DNA from: Rotaria sp. Silwood1
Taxonomy: Eukaryota > Rotifera > Eurotatoria > Philodinida > Philodinidae
Reading direction: 5' to 3'
NCBI GenBank assembly: GCA_905250075.1
Contig: CAJNOP010000001.1
Location: 2,599,272 to 2,663,271 of the forward strand
DNA: 64,000 bases
Position numbers and translations under genes: made by a program. Below the pieces are notes generated by a model. It was not told the DNA's origin and did not search any database. It saw only the letters and a list, made by a program, of their open reading frames with translations. Shown here one piece after another: positions 1 through 10,561 of this stretch. Each line of letters starts with the position of its first letter. Position 1 is the first letter of the stretch.

Positions 1-144
1 TTATATATAAAAAATATTTATTCATATGTTTCTTAATAGACATCATTGCGTATATGTGCATATATGTTGGACATTTCCATGCTTGATTGATTTCACGATA
101 GATTGGTATTTAAATGTAAGAAGTCATAACGCATAAGTAAGACA

Positions 145-824
145 ATGACTAACAATCAACAAGTAACAGTTGAATTATCGGAACATGAATATTTAAATGA
201 AACAAATGAAAAATCTTTAAATATCTCGACAACAGATCAAACACAAACATCACCAAAAACGAGTCATACTGACCTAATTGTGACATTAATTCTTTTGATT
301 ATCATTGCTATTATACCAAGTAAAATATATGATTATAATCAGTAATATTTTATAATTAACAACTGATTTGTTTTGTCTTTTTTTTTATAGTTCTTGAAAT
401 ATATATTGGACGTCGATATGCAAATAGTTGTCCACTTGATTGGCGTATTCCAATTTATTTAGTTGTAGCAGGTGCTGCTGCACTTATTGTTATACTTTTA
501 GGTATTATTCAAACTTTTTTAAAAGCTAAAGTTTTTGTCAATCGTGCTAGAGAAAAATCTAATGTCGCTGCTACTATTAGTGCTATGTGTGTTACATGTC
601 TTGCAAGCATACTTTTATTATTTCTCTTCGTTTGGTTTGTTTTCGGATGTTATTGGATATTTCGTTCATGGAATACTGTACAATATGTTGATGCAACTCA
701 AAAAGATTATTGTCATCGGGTTCTTTATCGTTTTGCATTTTGGTTACTTTTAGGTGCTTTCTTTTCCCAAATTTTAGCTTGTGGTTATTCATATTTGAAA
801 GTACATTTAGGAATAATGTCATGA
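145..824 (+). CDS. TMEM272-like four-TM membrane protein, copy 1
   Basis: Two exons, 145-319 and 391-824, joined in phase to give 202 aa. The first exon carries a hydrophilic Thr/Ser-rich N-terminus and the first membrane segment (LIVTLILLIIIAII). The second carries three more hydrophobic segments. The motifs CPLDWRIPIYLVVAG, YWIFRSWNTVQY and YCHRVLYRFAFW follow the pattern I recall for the TMEM272-like family: Cys-Pro, Ile-Pro-x-Tyr-Leu-Val, an aromatic Trp-x-Phe-Arg-x-Trp, then Tyr-Cys and Leu-Tyr-x-Phe-Ala-Phe-Trp. The molecular function of that family is not known to me. A paralogue lies at 2295-3241 with the same intron position just before the (I/L)(Y/I)IG(R/W)(R/H)YA motif. The intron is 71 bp and its acceptor is preceded by a T-tract. 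The ATG at 145 is the first in frame after AT-rich leader sequence. Family assignment is from motif memory; membrane topology is an inference. Confidence 0.78.
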
Positions 825-1346
825 AAGATGCCCGAATACCAGAATACACTAAAACATCTTGAAAAATTCGTCTTTTTATTTGTAATTGACTTCTTTTTTT
901 TCATTTTGGACAAACTGTAAATATAAATATTATTAAACTTTTATTATCAACTAAAAAGTAAATAAAAAAATTGTTGATAAAACTAAACTGTGAACGCAAT
1001 CAAATCTTGATTGTATTCGAAGCATATTTTTATATATTTACTCGATGAAAAGATGATTCATACAGTTCACCGAATATATTTATTCAATAAAAATTTTTAT
1101 TTAAATTGTTTATCATGCGACGATAGATAATGATTTTAATTGGCATTAAATATTTATCCAGTATTCTATTTTGATTTCGATACAGATTCAATGACGAAAT
1201 ATGCGTAATTGAAATCAATGAATGAATGGTTAAAAAAATAGATCGTACACATATAAACATATATTCAGTCAATCTTTATTCCTTTCTTTCTATGAATGTT
1301 TTGTTTTCTATTCTCTATCATCATTTTCGCTATTTGAATATATGAA
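825..1346. other. Intergenic spacer
   Basis: AT-rich sequence between copy 1 of the TMEM272-like pair and the small coiled-coil gene. I see only short frames on both strands without codon structure, and no repeat or RNA gene. It should contain the 3' UTR of the left gene and the promoter of the right one. Confidence 0.5.
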
Positions 1347-1715
1347 ATGTCGTCATCACCAACACAAGATTTACTCGATCGAATCGACCGTTTACATTCA
1401 ATGCTTGTCAGTGAATTACCCACTCTATCATTAATTAATCCACAACATTCAACATCAATTCTTCCTCGAACTATGATGAATTCTGTTGGTCCTTTATCAA
1501 TTATTAATACTGAAAATAGTACACAACATGCTACATTTAAATCAGAAGCAATTGTAATCGATGAACTTCAACAATATATTAAAAAAATGGAACGAGAACG
1601 AGAAATACTTCTTCGATCTTATAGTATTATTCTTCAACTTTTAAAAAATAATAAGACGAAAAATGAAACAAATTTAATTGATTCTGATTATTCTGAACTT
1701 TTACATAATGATTAA
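1347..1715 (+). CDS. Small hypothetical protein with C-terminal coiled coil
   Basis: Intronless frame of 122 codons. It looks genuinely coding: it uses the AT-ending codons typical of the confirmed genes here and ends with a clean TAA. The protein is polar with no membrane segment or signal peptide. Residues near 1-30 form a short Leu-rich heptad stretch (DLLDRIDRLHSMLVSEL). The middle is Ser/Thr/Asn-rich. Residues about 70-103 form a strong charged helix (ELQQYIKKMEREREILLRSY) continuing to LQLLKNN. The C-terminus is acidic. This layout is common in small adaptor or Mediator-type subunits, but I do not recognise the family and assign no function. It sits between two TMEM272-like paralogues on the same strand. 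Confidence 0.6.
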   Translation: MSSSPTQDLLDRIDRLHSMLVSELPTLSLINPQHSTSILPRTMMNSVGPLSIINTENSTQHATFKSEAIVIDELQQYIKKMEREREILLRSYSIILQLLKNNKTKNETNLIDSDYSELLHND

Positions 1716-2294
1716 AATTTAATTTCTATTCACAAAAATAAATAACATTTCTATTCAAAGTGTAGCTTTTCCTAACAATTAACTATTTCTATTTCTGTAT
1801 TATGAATCATATAAAATACAATCAAAATTGTTTAAAAAGTCTGAATAGCAAATATTTCTTTTTGTAGATTTATTCTACATTGAATCAATTGATTTCAATA
1901 TGGGACAGTTTGTTGTATTTTGTATGCATAAGAAGTACAATCAACTACTCTTTATGCTATTCATAATGACTAGACATACAATTTCTAGTAAGACATTCAA
2001 AAAAAAGGTGAAAAAAAAAAAGAAAGATGCAATACATAAATTGCGACCGCAGCAATATACTTGTCTTCACAATGCAAGTAAACATAAATGTAGATGACCT
2101 TGGTTGTATATAGATGAAAAAGAAGAAAAAGAAACGAAAAAAAATTTATGAAGTACAAAATATAAAAAAGCTTATTATGTTTTTTTGTATAAGTGATACA
2201 AGAATTGATTATTGTACAAAACTAATAGACTATTTCTAAACACTGATCTTTTAGTTTATATTCATAAGTAGAATTTTTTAAGTACTGTAAGACA
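1716..2294. other. Intergenic spacer
   Basis: AT-rich with A-runs near 2000-2030. The open frame at 1900-2097 has lysine-run low-complexity composition and no similarity to the neighbours, so I do not call it a gene. Presumed 3' UTR and promoter sequence. Confidence 0.5.
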
Positions 2295-3241
2295 ATGACA
2301 AGTACTACTGAACAAACAGTTATTAATATGAAACAAAAACCAATCGTAGAAAATACTGTTGTGGTCAATGAACCAATAAATTCACAACAAGTATCACTTG
2401 AAACAGTTGTTGCCAATGTGGATAATCTTATTGTCAACGATGTAAAAAATGAGAAAATGCCAGAATCAGATCAATTACTAACCCGTGGTATTAGTAAAAA
2501 GGCATCAACTAAAAAGTCTTTTAAATCAGCGATACCACTTGTTACTGTTGTTATTATGATTATTCCACGTAAGTCATATGCTTTTTTTGATTACTATTCT
2601 CATAATATTTTACAAAAAAAATTGGATTCTATATTTTTATATATTTAAATCAAGGAGACTTTTTTTTGTATACTTATTATCGATTTTCTAACACTAGACA
2701 TAGAAAAAAAATTAGATAAATTTATGATTTTGGTATTTTATCGTATTTCACAGTTTTACAATTAATTATTGGTTGGCACTATGCAAACAAATGCCCTTTT
2801 AATTGGCATATACCACATTATTTAGTTGTATCAGGTGTTATTGGACTTATTCTTATTACATTAAATGCGGTTTTAGATTTTTTGGCATCTCATGCTAAAT
2901 CCATGTTAGATGATGCTACTGTTCGAGCGTCTCATTGTGGAGCTTGTTGTGGTATGTGTGGTCTGTTAATAGTTATTAGCGGTCTTATCATATTTCTCGT
3001 TGGTTGGTCTATTGCTGGATGCATTTGGGTATTTCGTGCATGGAATAAAATTCAATATGAAAATCCAGATCGATATGATTATTGTCATCCAACATTATAT
3101 CGTTTTGCATATTGGCTATTTTTTCTATCAATTACATACATATTATTCTCCTGCTGCCGTATGTGTACCCAGGCACCTAAACAAATAACTAATAAGACAA
3201 AAGGCCCTGTTATACCTTCTGTGATAATAACAGAAGCATAA
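2295..3241 (+). CDS. TMEM272-like four-TM membrane protein, copy 2
   Basis: Two exons, 2295-2568 and 2754-3241, joined in phase to give 253 aa. The donor is CCAC|GTAAGT and the acceptor TTTCACAG. It is paralogous to the gene at 145-824: shared motifs are the Cys-Pro plus Ile-Pro-x-Tyr-Leu-Val-Val box (CPFNWHIPHYLVVSG), the CIWVFRAWNKIQYE segment and YCHPTLYRFAYWLFF. The intron lies at the same codon. The N-terminal cytoplasmic-type region is about 30 residues longer than copy 1 (Thr/Val/Asn-rich). A Cys-rich stretch (SHCGACCGMCG) precedes the third membrane segment and another Cys group follows the fourth (FSCCRMC), which could be palmitoylation sites (inference). It is convergent with the WSB gene, with 206 bp between the two stops. 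Confidence 0.8.
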
Positions 3242-3447
3242 TTAAGACTTTTTAGAATCTGTTAAAAACATTGGTTACTTTTTTATTATAAATAAGTTTA
3301 TCATGTTTGACAAACACAATCATTCATATTGTCTCACTATATTAAAAGAGAAAACATGACAGAAAACAAAACATGAATTTATGCCGAAAATTTATGTACA
3401 CAAGCAAAAAAAAGAAGCAAAAACATCATAAGTATGATTTGTCTTGT

Positions 3448-5570
3448 TCATTTCATTTTAATATCTCTATATAAAAGATAATTAACCAAAACACATGATA
3501 TAGGCAACTTTACAATATCTTTTCGTTTAATACCACAATAAGTATTTATTGCTAATCGACATAAACATTTTAATGATAATGGTTGACTTGTGAATAATGT
3601 TGAAAGTGTTGAAAAAAGATGAACATCACCATTACGATTACTTATAGCCATAGTATGACTATCAGGTGTTGTTGCAACGCAAAAAACATTGCTTTCTGTT
3701 TGTTCAAATATCGGTTTCGATGAATCATTTAATACTAAAGGAAACCAACGTACTTTGCTAAAAAGATGAAAATTATATTTTTTCTTAAACACCTCTCTCA
3801 CATTCTTACTTATCATCACAAGCAGTAATTAGAAAATGATTAAATTTTGTAATAGCAACAGATCGAACAAATGCCCCATTATCACCACCAGCATAAATTT
3901 TTAATGGTATTGGAACTTGATGTGCGAATGACTTTATAATTTCACCAGTTGTTGTTGACCACATTAAAACACGTGTATCATGAGAAGCAGTTACTAATAA
4001 GGCACTGAATTAAAGAGAAAAAAAATAATAAGAAATAAGAAAAAAAATATATTAAATAATACCTATCCGATGAAAATGCACAATCAACAACAGTATGTAA
4101 ATGTCCATCTAAATCAAATAATTTTGTCCATGTTGCTGTATCAAATAATACAACTAGTTCATATGGACCTACAGCACATAAAAGTGTTTCATCTGGTGAC
4201 CATTTTACTGTATTGATTGCATGAGTCCATTCATTTAATGTTGTATACATATTACCTGAGATTAGAAAATTAAAAAAAACGGACATTCAGACAGATGTCA
4301 CTATTAGAACAATTTAAAATAAAACAGGTAAAATGAATACTGATTATTTATCAAAAAAAAGTAAATAAAAATAAAAATAAATAATGATATAACTTAAAAA
4401 CTAACCATGTCAAAAATGTTTTTAAGGTAAGATCAAAGTTTAATTTTAAGTAAGGAATAACTAATGGAGTTAGTGATGATAGAGAACTTGAAACATGTAA
4501 ATAAACAGATTCAATATTTATTGTACTGGCAAATATTTTTTTTTTCTGTGATCTAGATATGAACCAAATATAATCGAAATTTTTACTCCTATAAATATTA
4601 ATCATTGTAGACTGTTTTATACTCTTTAAAACCGATGTTAAAATTAACGAATGTTGTTCTCCTCGAGTGAAACAACAATTCTTTTAAATTTTGATACTAT
4701 AAATTGTACTAATAGATTTCGTAAAGCTATATTTTCTGGACAAAATTGAAGTACTAATAAAAAAACGTTCTACATTTGGAATTAATAATTAAATTGAGTA
4801 AAAAAAAACACAAATAAGAAGACTTTCCAACATTTAATTTTTATTATATGAGTTATTTATTTTTTTCTTACCATCATCAAGTAAATCCCATAATTTAATA
4901 GTCGTATCATGTGAACATGATGCTAATTGCATGGTACACGCTGTAAAATCTAATCCACATACAGGTAATTGATGATCTTTAAGTATTAATGTTAATTCGC
5001 CAGTAGCAACATTCCAAATATTTATTTTTCCATCGGCAAGACCAGCAGCTAGAAATAAATTTTTGGTAAAATCATATCGACGATTAACAACTGAAAAACT
5101 TGAACGACGTCCTCCACCAAGTGAATCTCGTCGACCAAATGAATATCGTCGACCAAATGAATCACGTCGTGCTGTTAGCATAGATAAATGATCTCTATCA
5201 CTTAAAATTGAGTTCGTTACAGAATTTAATTTTGATGTTCTTTGACCAAATGCTAATGACCATATTGCTGATGTACAAGTAAATTGATTGTGTATACATA
5301 AATCACTATTTGTAACATTGTTTGAATGCCAATTCGAACAATGAATAACAAGCACACAATATTGACCATCAATATCTTGTTTTGGTATAGCCAAATATTC
5401 AGAACATGGTGAAAATACTATTTTTCGTACATTATTGATTACAAAAGAAGATGAATTACAATAATCTTGTAATAATTGATCCACGGGCAATATACTAGGT
5501 TGTACTATTAAATAGAGTATAATTGAAAAATATTAACATATTAAAACATACCTAGTAAACGTTTAGACAT
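3448..5570 (-). CDS. WD40-repeat and SOCS-box protein (WSB1/WSB2 family)
   Basis: Five exons on the minus strand: 5570-5552, 5504-4872, 4255-4063, 4004-3810 and 3757-3448. Phases match at every junction, giving 449 aa. WSB proteins are substrate receptors of Cullin-5/Elongin-BC ubiquitin ligases. The sequence shows successive WD40 blades: HDTTIKLWDLLDDG at the end of exon 2, WSPDETLLCAVG in exon 3, and ASHDTRVLMW with the family-typical IYAGGDN in exon 4. The C-terminus holds a SOCS box: BC-box SLKCLCRLAI, then Cul-box LPISCVLVNYLLYRD. WSB members end in the same way (SL-x-HLCR ... LPIP-x-KLLEFLSYR). Between blades 1 and 2 there is a lineage-specific Arg/Ser/Gly-rich insert with a repeated RRDSFGRRYSFGRRDS. 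The apparent stop near 3808 is removed by a 52-bp intron. Intron 2 (614 bp) is unusually long for this gene. Head-to-head with the glutaminase gene. Confidence 0.93.
4351..4770 (-). other. Coding-like relic inside WSB intron 2
   Basis: Within the 614-bp intron of the WSB gene two minus-strand frames look more protein-like than chance. One covers roughly 4760-4645 (LQFCPENIALRNLL and onward), the other 4605-4351 (KKKIFASTINIESVYLHV and onward, hydrophobic at its end). They are in different frames, separated by stops, and do not fit the WD40 alignment, which runs straight from exon 2 to exon 3. They may be a decayed exon or gene fragment. I do not recognise the source. Confidence 0.25.
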
Positions 5571-5791
5571 AGATTAAAAAAATGACACAAATCTTCAATG
5601 AGAAAGATGAACTAATTGAAGATCTGTAATAAAAAATAAAAGTTTGTAAGACACGAAAGAAGTGACACCTTTCGAAGCAGAAATATTGAAAAGAGAAAAG
5701 ATATTAACTATTACTTTACTTTTTTTTCTTTCGCCGTCGTCAGAATATTTTAGTTTAGAAGTAGTACGTGTTTATTTTTAGATATCATATC
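5571..5791. promoter_or_regulatory. Putative bidirectional promoter, WSB / glutaminase
   Basis: The start codons of the WSB gene (minus) and the glutaminase gene (plus) lie only 221 bp apart, so this segment must hold both 5' UTRs and both core promoters unless unseen upstream exons exist. It contains a T-tract at about 5718-5732. I see no convincing TATA box. The call rests on geometry alone. Confidence 0.4.
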
Positions 5792-8700
5792 ATGTCTCAT
5801 CTATTCAGTATGCAACGATTATTTGCATTTCTTCTCGTCGTTTTCATTACTAATAGCAATGGTGATTCGAGCGATTTTCGTCCTCCAGCCGTACCATTAA
5901 TCGTATTTAGTCCTCATATATCTGGTGAGTCACACTCGGATATTATATAAGATACAAAAAAAAAGACGAAAAAGTGTATCACGAAAGAACTATCAAAATA
6001 AGCTATTTGGCCTCACATTTTTATGCGTAAATTATTTTATATACTCAAATCTCTTGCTTTCTTCATTTTACAATCCGAAAAAGAGGTAAAAAGAATGCTC
6101 AGGTGATGCAATGAATCAAGTGTCATTTAGACGACGAAACGTAATCTTTGATGATTTTTTGATAAGACTATCAGTCTGTTCTTTCTTTTTTTTTTAAATG
6201 TAAAGTGAGTCATGATTACAGTTCTGTCACTAATAAAAACTAATACACAACGAAAGGGAAAGAAAGAAGTATATTGAGAATATTCGAGTAAGCAGATGCC
6301 GCAAGAACTCATGACTTAATTTGTTTTTTTTTCTAAACAAACTTACTGTATTATACAGCCAAACAATTTATAAATATAATAATAAAAGAATAGAATATTT
6401 ATTGAAAAATAAACAACAAGTATCTTTTGCAATACAAATAAATTTCTTGACATGATTAATAGAATAACCTAACAAGGGGATATTATTAGCTTTCGATTGC
6501 AATTCAATTTCATGTAATGCATCAGAGATAGGTAGGGTTCGTGTTGTTCTTTATGGAATTGAGTCGAAAAAAATCTCAAAGCGAACTGATCCCATCACTA
6601 TTATGAATAAAAGTAAGCTTTGATGAACTAAGAGAATTCTAGAAAAAATATAGTTCTGACGTTAGCCAAAATAGTAGCTCTATGCTACTAATGTTTATGA
6701 TATTGATCTGATATTTTGGGTGTATGTATGCGACAATAAACCTAGATCACAAACGCTAACCTGTCCTGTATCAATTTCACATGTACTGGATTTATGATTT
6801 ATATATGTTATTTTTCTTATAAAAAACATACTGACGAAATTCGAACTAGAGAGATAGTCACGACAGTGACCTTTCAAATGACGGGTCCAACGAAAATATT
6901 TGTGCTAACATGGTTGAAATTAGACGATTACTAGAAGAAGATGATATCTGAATCACAACTTCAATACATGTGATATTATAGAAGGTAGGTTGATGGTTGC
7001 CGTTAGGGCTAAACCAAGAACTGTATCTATTTATTTTTGAAAACAATGAATAATTTTAAAAAGAAAATTTCGAATCATTCTGATAATAATTAAATCTATC
7101 AACCAACAGTACCTTTAATTTCAATTTTTGCAAAATATTTTTTTATAGATAACAATGAAATCCAATAGTATATGATAGGAGTCAATAGTCTATCATCAAT
7201 AGTAATATTTTAAAAAGTTTCATTTAATCAAAAGAAACATTTTTTTATATTATGTAACAGATGCATAAAATTTCAATGTTTTAGAATAATATTTTCCTAT
7301 GCTTTATTAAATATTCTTGTTTTTTTTTAAATAGTTTGGTCTGTTTCGGACAATCTAACCGATTCTGATACTGTTCATTGGAGTGGATCACCTCTTGCCT
7401 TCCATGGTCTAATCGATATTGACAATTCTCAAGTATATCGTTTTCTTGGTACTCAACCATCAAATATTCCAGCTTTAATACAAAATAGTGTTGTTGTACA
7501 ACCATGGCGTACAATTTATACATTTTCAACACCAACAAATACGCTTGAACTTGTTTTATCATTTAGTCAACCAACATCAATTGAAGATCCTTATACTTAT
7601 ATAACATTTGATGTTCGTACATTAGATCAAAAAACTCATAATGTTCGAATTTATTTTGAAGAAGGTCCCATGTTAAGTATCAATGATAAAAATGAAAAAA
7701 TTTATTGGAATCGAATCGATGGAGATATAACTATATTAACAATGAATAGTTATAATCAAATTCCATTTGGTATACGTGGTGATGCAACACGAAATAATTG
7801 GGGTTATGCTCATTTAATAAGTGCAAATAAAAGTACAACAAATGGTTATCAAGGTTTTGGTGATAATCTTCGTCAAGCATTTGTTAATCATCAAATAATG
7901 CCAAATGATGATACACGAAAACCACGTCCTGCTGATGATCAATCACCTTCATCAGTATTTGTAATTAATTTAGATCAAGTTTCATCAAAATCAATATCAT
8001 CATATTTAATATTTCTTTATGATGATCTTTATTCAATGTTATATTTTGAAGATTGGCAAATACCATGTTGGCGTGCTGAACTTGATAATAATATTACATT
8101 GCTTGTAAACGAAGCCGTTGAATATTATCATTCAAATATGGCTGATATTACAGATTCAAATGTATTATTAATGACATTATTAACAAATACAGGTGGTGCA
8201 CAATATTCATTACTTGCATCACTTGTAACACGACAAGTAACAGGTGCAGTAACACGTACATGGTCGAATAAACATAATCGTCCACAATTATATATGAAAG
8301 AAATATCATCCGATGGTGATGTTAGTACAGTAGATGTCATTTTTCCATCATCACCATTTTTCCTTTGGTTACATCCAGAAATGTTACGTGATGTTCTTAT
8401 ACCGGTACTTGCTTATGCTAATAATGAAACAAGTATTGATTATAATTTAGCATGGGCACCTCATCATTTGTGAGTAAAATTTAATGTTTAATTCTTTTTT
8501 TTTAACCGGAAAATTTTACCTGTTTTTTCTTTTCAGAGGAACATGGCCAGTTTGTGATATTTTACCTGATGAACAAGAACAAATGCCTATGGAAGAATCA
8601 GCAAATATATTATTAATGCTAGCTGGTATTGTTCAAAGACTTCAAAAAACTGATTTTCTTCAACCTTATTGGAATGTTATGGAAATTTGGGCACAATATC

Positions 8701-10561
8701 TTAACAGTACATTGCCAGATCCAGGAAACCAACTTTGTACAGATGATTTCGTATGTAATCTTCGTTTAATTCTTATAAACAAAAAGAAAATAGTTAAATC
8801 ATTCTTTTGATTTAGGAAGGACCGTCACCACATAATTGTAATTTAGCATTGAAAGGTATTTTAGGTTTAGGTGCATATGCAATTCTTTTAAATTCTACTG
8901 GTCAAACACAACGTGCTACGATATATATGAATCAAGCACAAGTACATGGTATGGTATTATTTACATATTACATTACGAATAGATAAAGAACGAAAGAACT
9001 CAATTATAGTCATATATATGGTAACAGAAGCAGTTCAGTCTAATAGCTTTTCTATTGAATTCTTTTTCAAATGATAAACCTTTCAACGTTAATTTGTATG
9101 CGTTGTTCTCCATATTAGAAAAAAAGTAATTTGTTTTTTAAACAATGTCCGTAGATTATAAATTCGAAAGTGCATGACTCGTTGTTTTCAAAATTTATTT
9201 CATAAAACTCGAAAGTCGTTAATTTAAAACTTATAACTCCTTACAAGAACAAGTATTAGGAATACAAGGCGTAAAATTATTTAATGAAGAATATAAATAG
9301 TATCATTTAATCAATATTAGATTTAGAAATGAGTACTCATTGATCCTCATGAAGATTCTTTAGATTAGATTGAGATTTGTTGGATACTGCTGAAAGTTTT
9401 ATTGCAATGAACTGAATAAATTTGAACGGAAATAATTTTGATGTTCTTTTCATATTTTGTCTTTTGAAATATTCCTACAAGTTTTGAATCTTAGATCACT
9501 TACATGCCAATATTGTCCGTAAGTACTCCTTGTGAGTGTTTTATAATAAGATATTAAATAAACTAGACTGATAAAAGAATTTTTACTGTCTCTTGTTTCA
9601 TCTTAAATTCGTTTATGTCTATACAAATTCAATAGAATCTATGAGAATTTGAGATAACATAGATATATATATTCATAATCATGACTTTTATTCGATTTAC
9701 TTTGAAAAACAACGTCATATGCAATCGTCGTGAATACATCTAGTTACTCATAGTTTTTATCCTACTAATTTTCGTTTATATGGATCATGATTAGTAAAAA
9801 ACGATTTTTGAACGCCAGGACTAATCGATACTGATCAAAGACAATACTAACATTAGTGAAAATTCACAATATCACTAGTTTTAATAGTAATTTGCCAGAA
9901 AATTTGAGGCTCTAGAGAAAGAAAAAAAATCATTTCGATGACGTTATTCGGGTCAAATTCCTAAACATAAAAGCTGGTAATTTAATAAATAAGTACATGG
10001 TATAAAATAAGAAAAGCACGATTCTCTTTACTATTATTTTTCTTTCTTTGTTAAAAAATAGCAAATTATTGGTTACAAGCCGCACGTGATGATGAAAACT
10101 ATCGTCTTCAATATGATTTACCAAATACTTGGTCACAAAAATATAATCTTATTTATCAATCAATTTTATCATTAAATTTATTTCCATCTGATGTTGCTAA
10201 ACTTGAATCAAATTATTATGCAACAAAAATGCTTGATTATGGTGTTCCACTTGATTCTCGTTCAAAATTAACTAAGACTGATTGGACATCATGGATAGCT
10301 GCATTTAGTGATAATAAAGAACAAGAAAATGAAATTTTTAGTAAAATATATAAATTTGCTAATGAATCACCAGATCGTATACCATTTAGTGATTTCTATA
10401 ATGCATCTAATGGTCATGTATTAGGTTTTCGTGCACGACCAGTTATGGGTGGATTATTTATTCGAGTATTAATAGAAAGTCCACTTATAGAGAATATTTA
10501 TATTCAATCGACAAAACCTTCGCAACGTCATGGACGAGTAAATAAATGCGATACATCATAA
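5792..10561 (+). CDS. Secreted glutaminase A (GtaA family, DUF5127-DUF4965-DUF1793)
   Basis: Five exons (5792-5924, 7335-8469, 8537-8750, 8816-8948, 10062-10561), phase-consistent, 704 aa. Glutaminase A hydrolyses L-glutamine to glutamate and ammonia outside the cell; the family is known from filamentous fungi and bacteria at about 650-800 aa. The N-terminus is a signal peptide (MQRLFAFLLVVFITNSNG; the downstream Met at 5810 could also start it). Then come the PLIVFSPHIS and VHWSGSPLAFHGLIDID motifs of the N-terminal DUF5127 part. The central DUF4965 part contains WGYAHLI, LLTNTGGAQYSLLASLV, FFLWLHPEMLRDVL and NLAWAPHHLGTWPVCD. The C-terminal DUF1793 part contains TWSQKYNLIYQSIL, ATKMLDYGVPLDSR, KTDWTSWIAAF and FRARPVMGGLFIRVL. 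Introns 1 (1.4 kb) and 4 (1.1 kb) are long; the others are 65-67 bp. Codon and intron style match the neighbours, so the gene is ameliorated and resident. Family call firm; enzymatic activity inferred. Confidence 0.92.
5925..7334. other. Long intron 1 of the glutaminase gene
   Basis: 1.4 kb bounded by GTGAGT and a T-rich AATAG acceptor. Short frames occur on both strands, but I recognise no transposon ends, repeats or RNA genes. Confidence 0.55.

Noticed and set aside
1900-2097. 65-aa plus-strand frame
   Set aside because: Lysine-run low complexity, no splice or family support, and spacer composition.
3806-3819. Apparent frameshift/stop in the WSB gene before the SOCS box
   Set aside because: A 52-bp GT-AG intron (3809-3758) restores the frame exactly and joins ACDD to NKVRWF as expected for the family.
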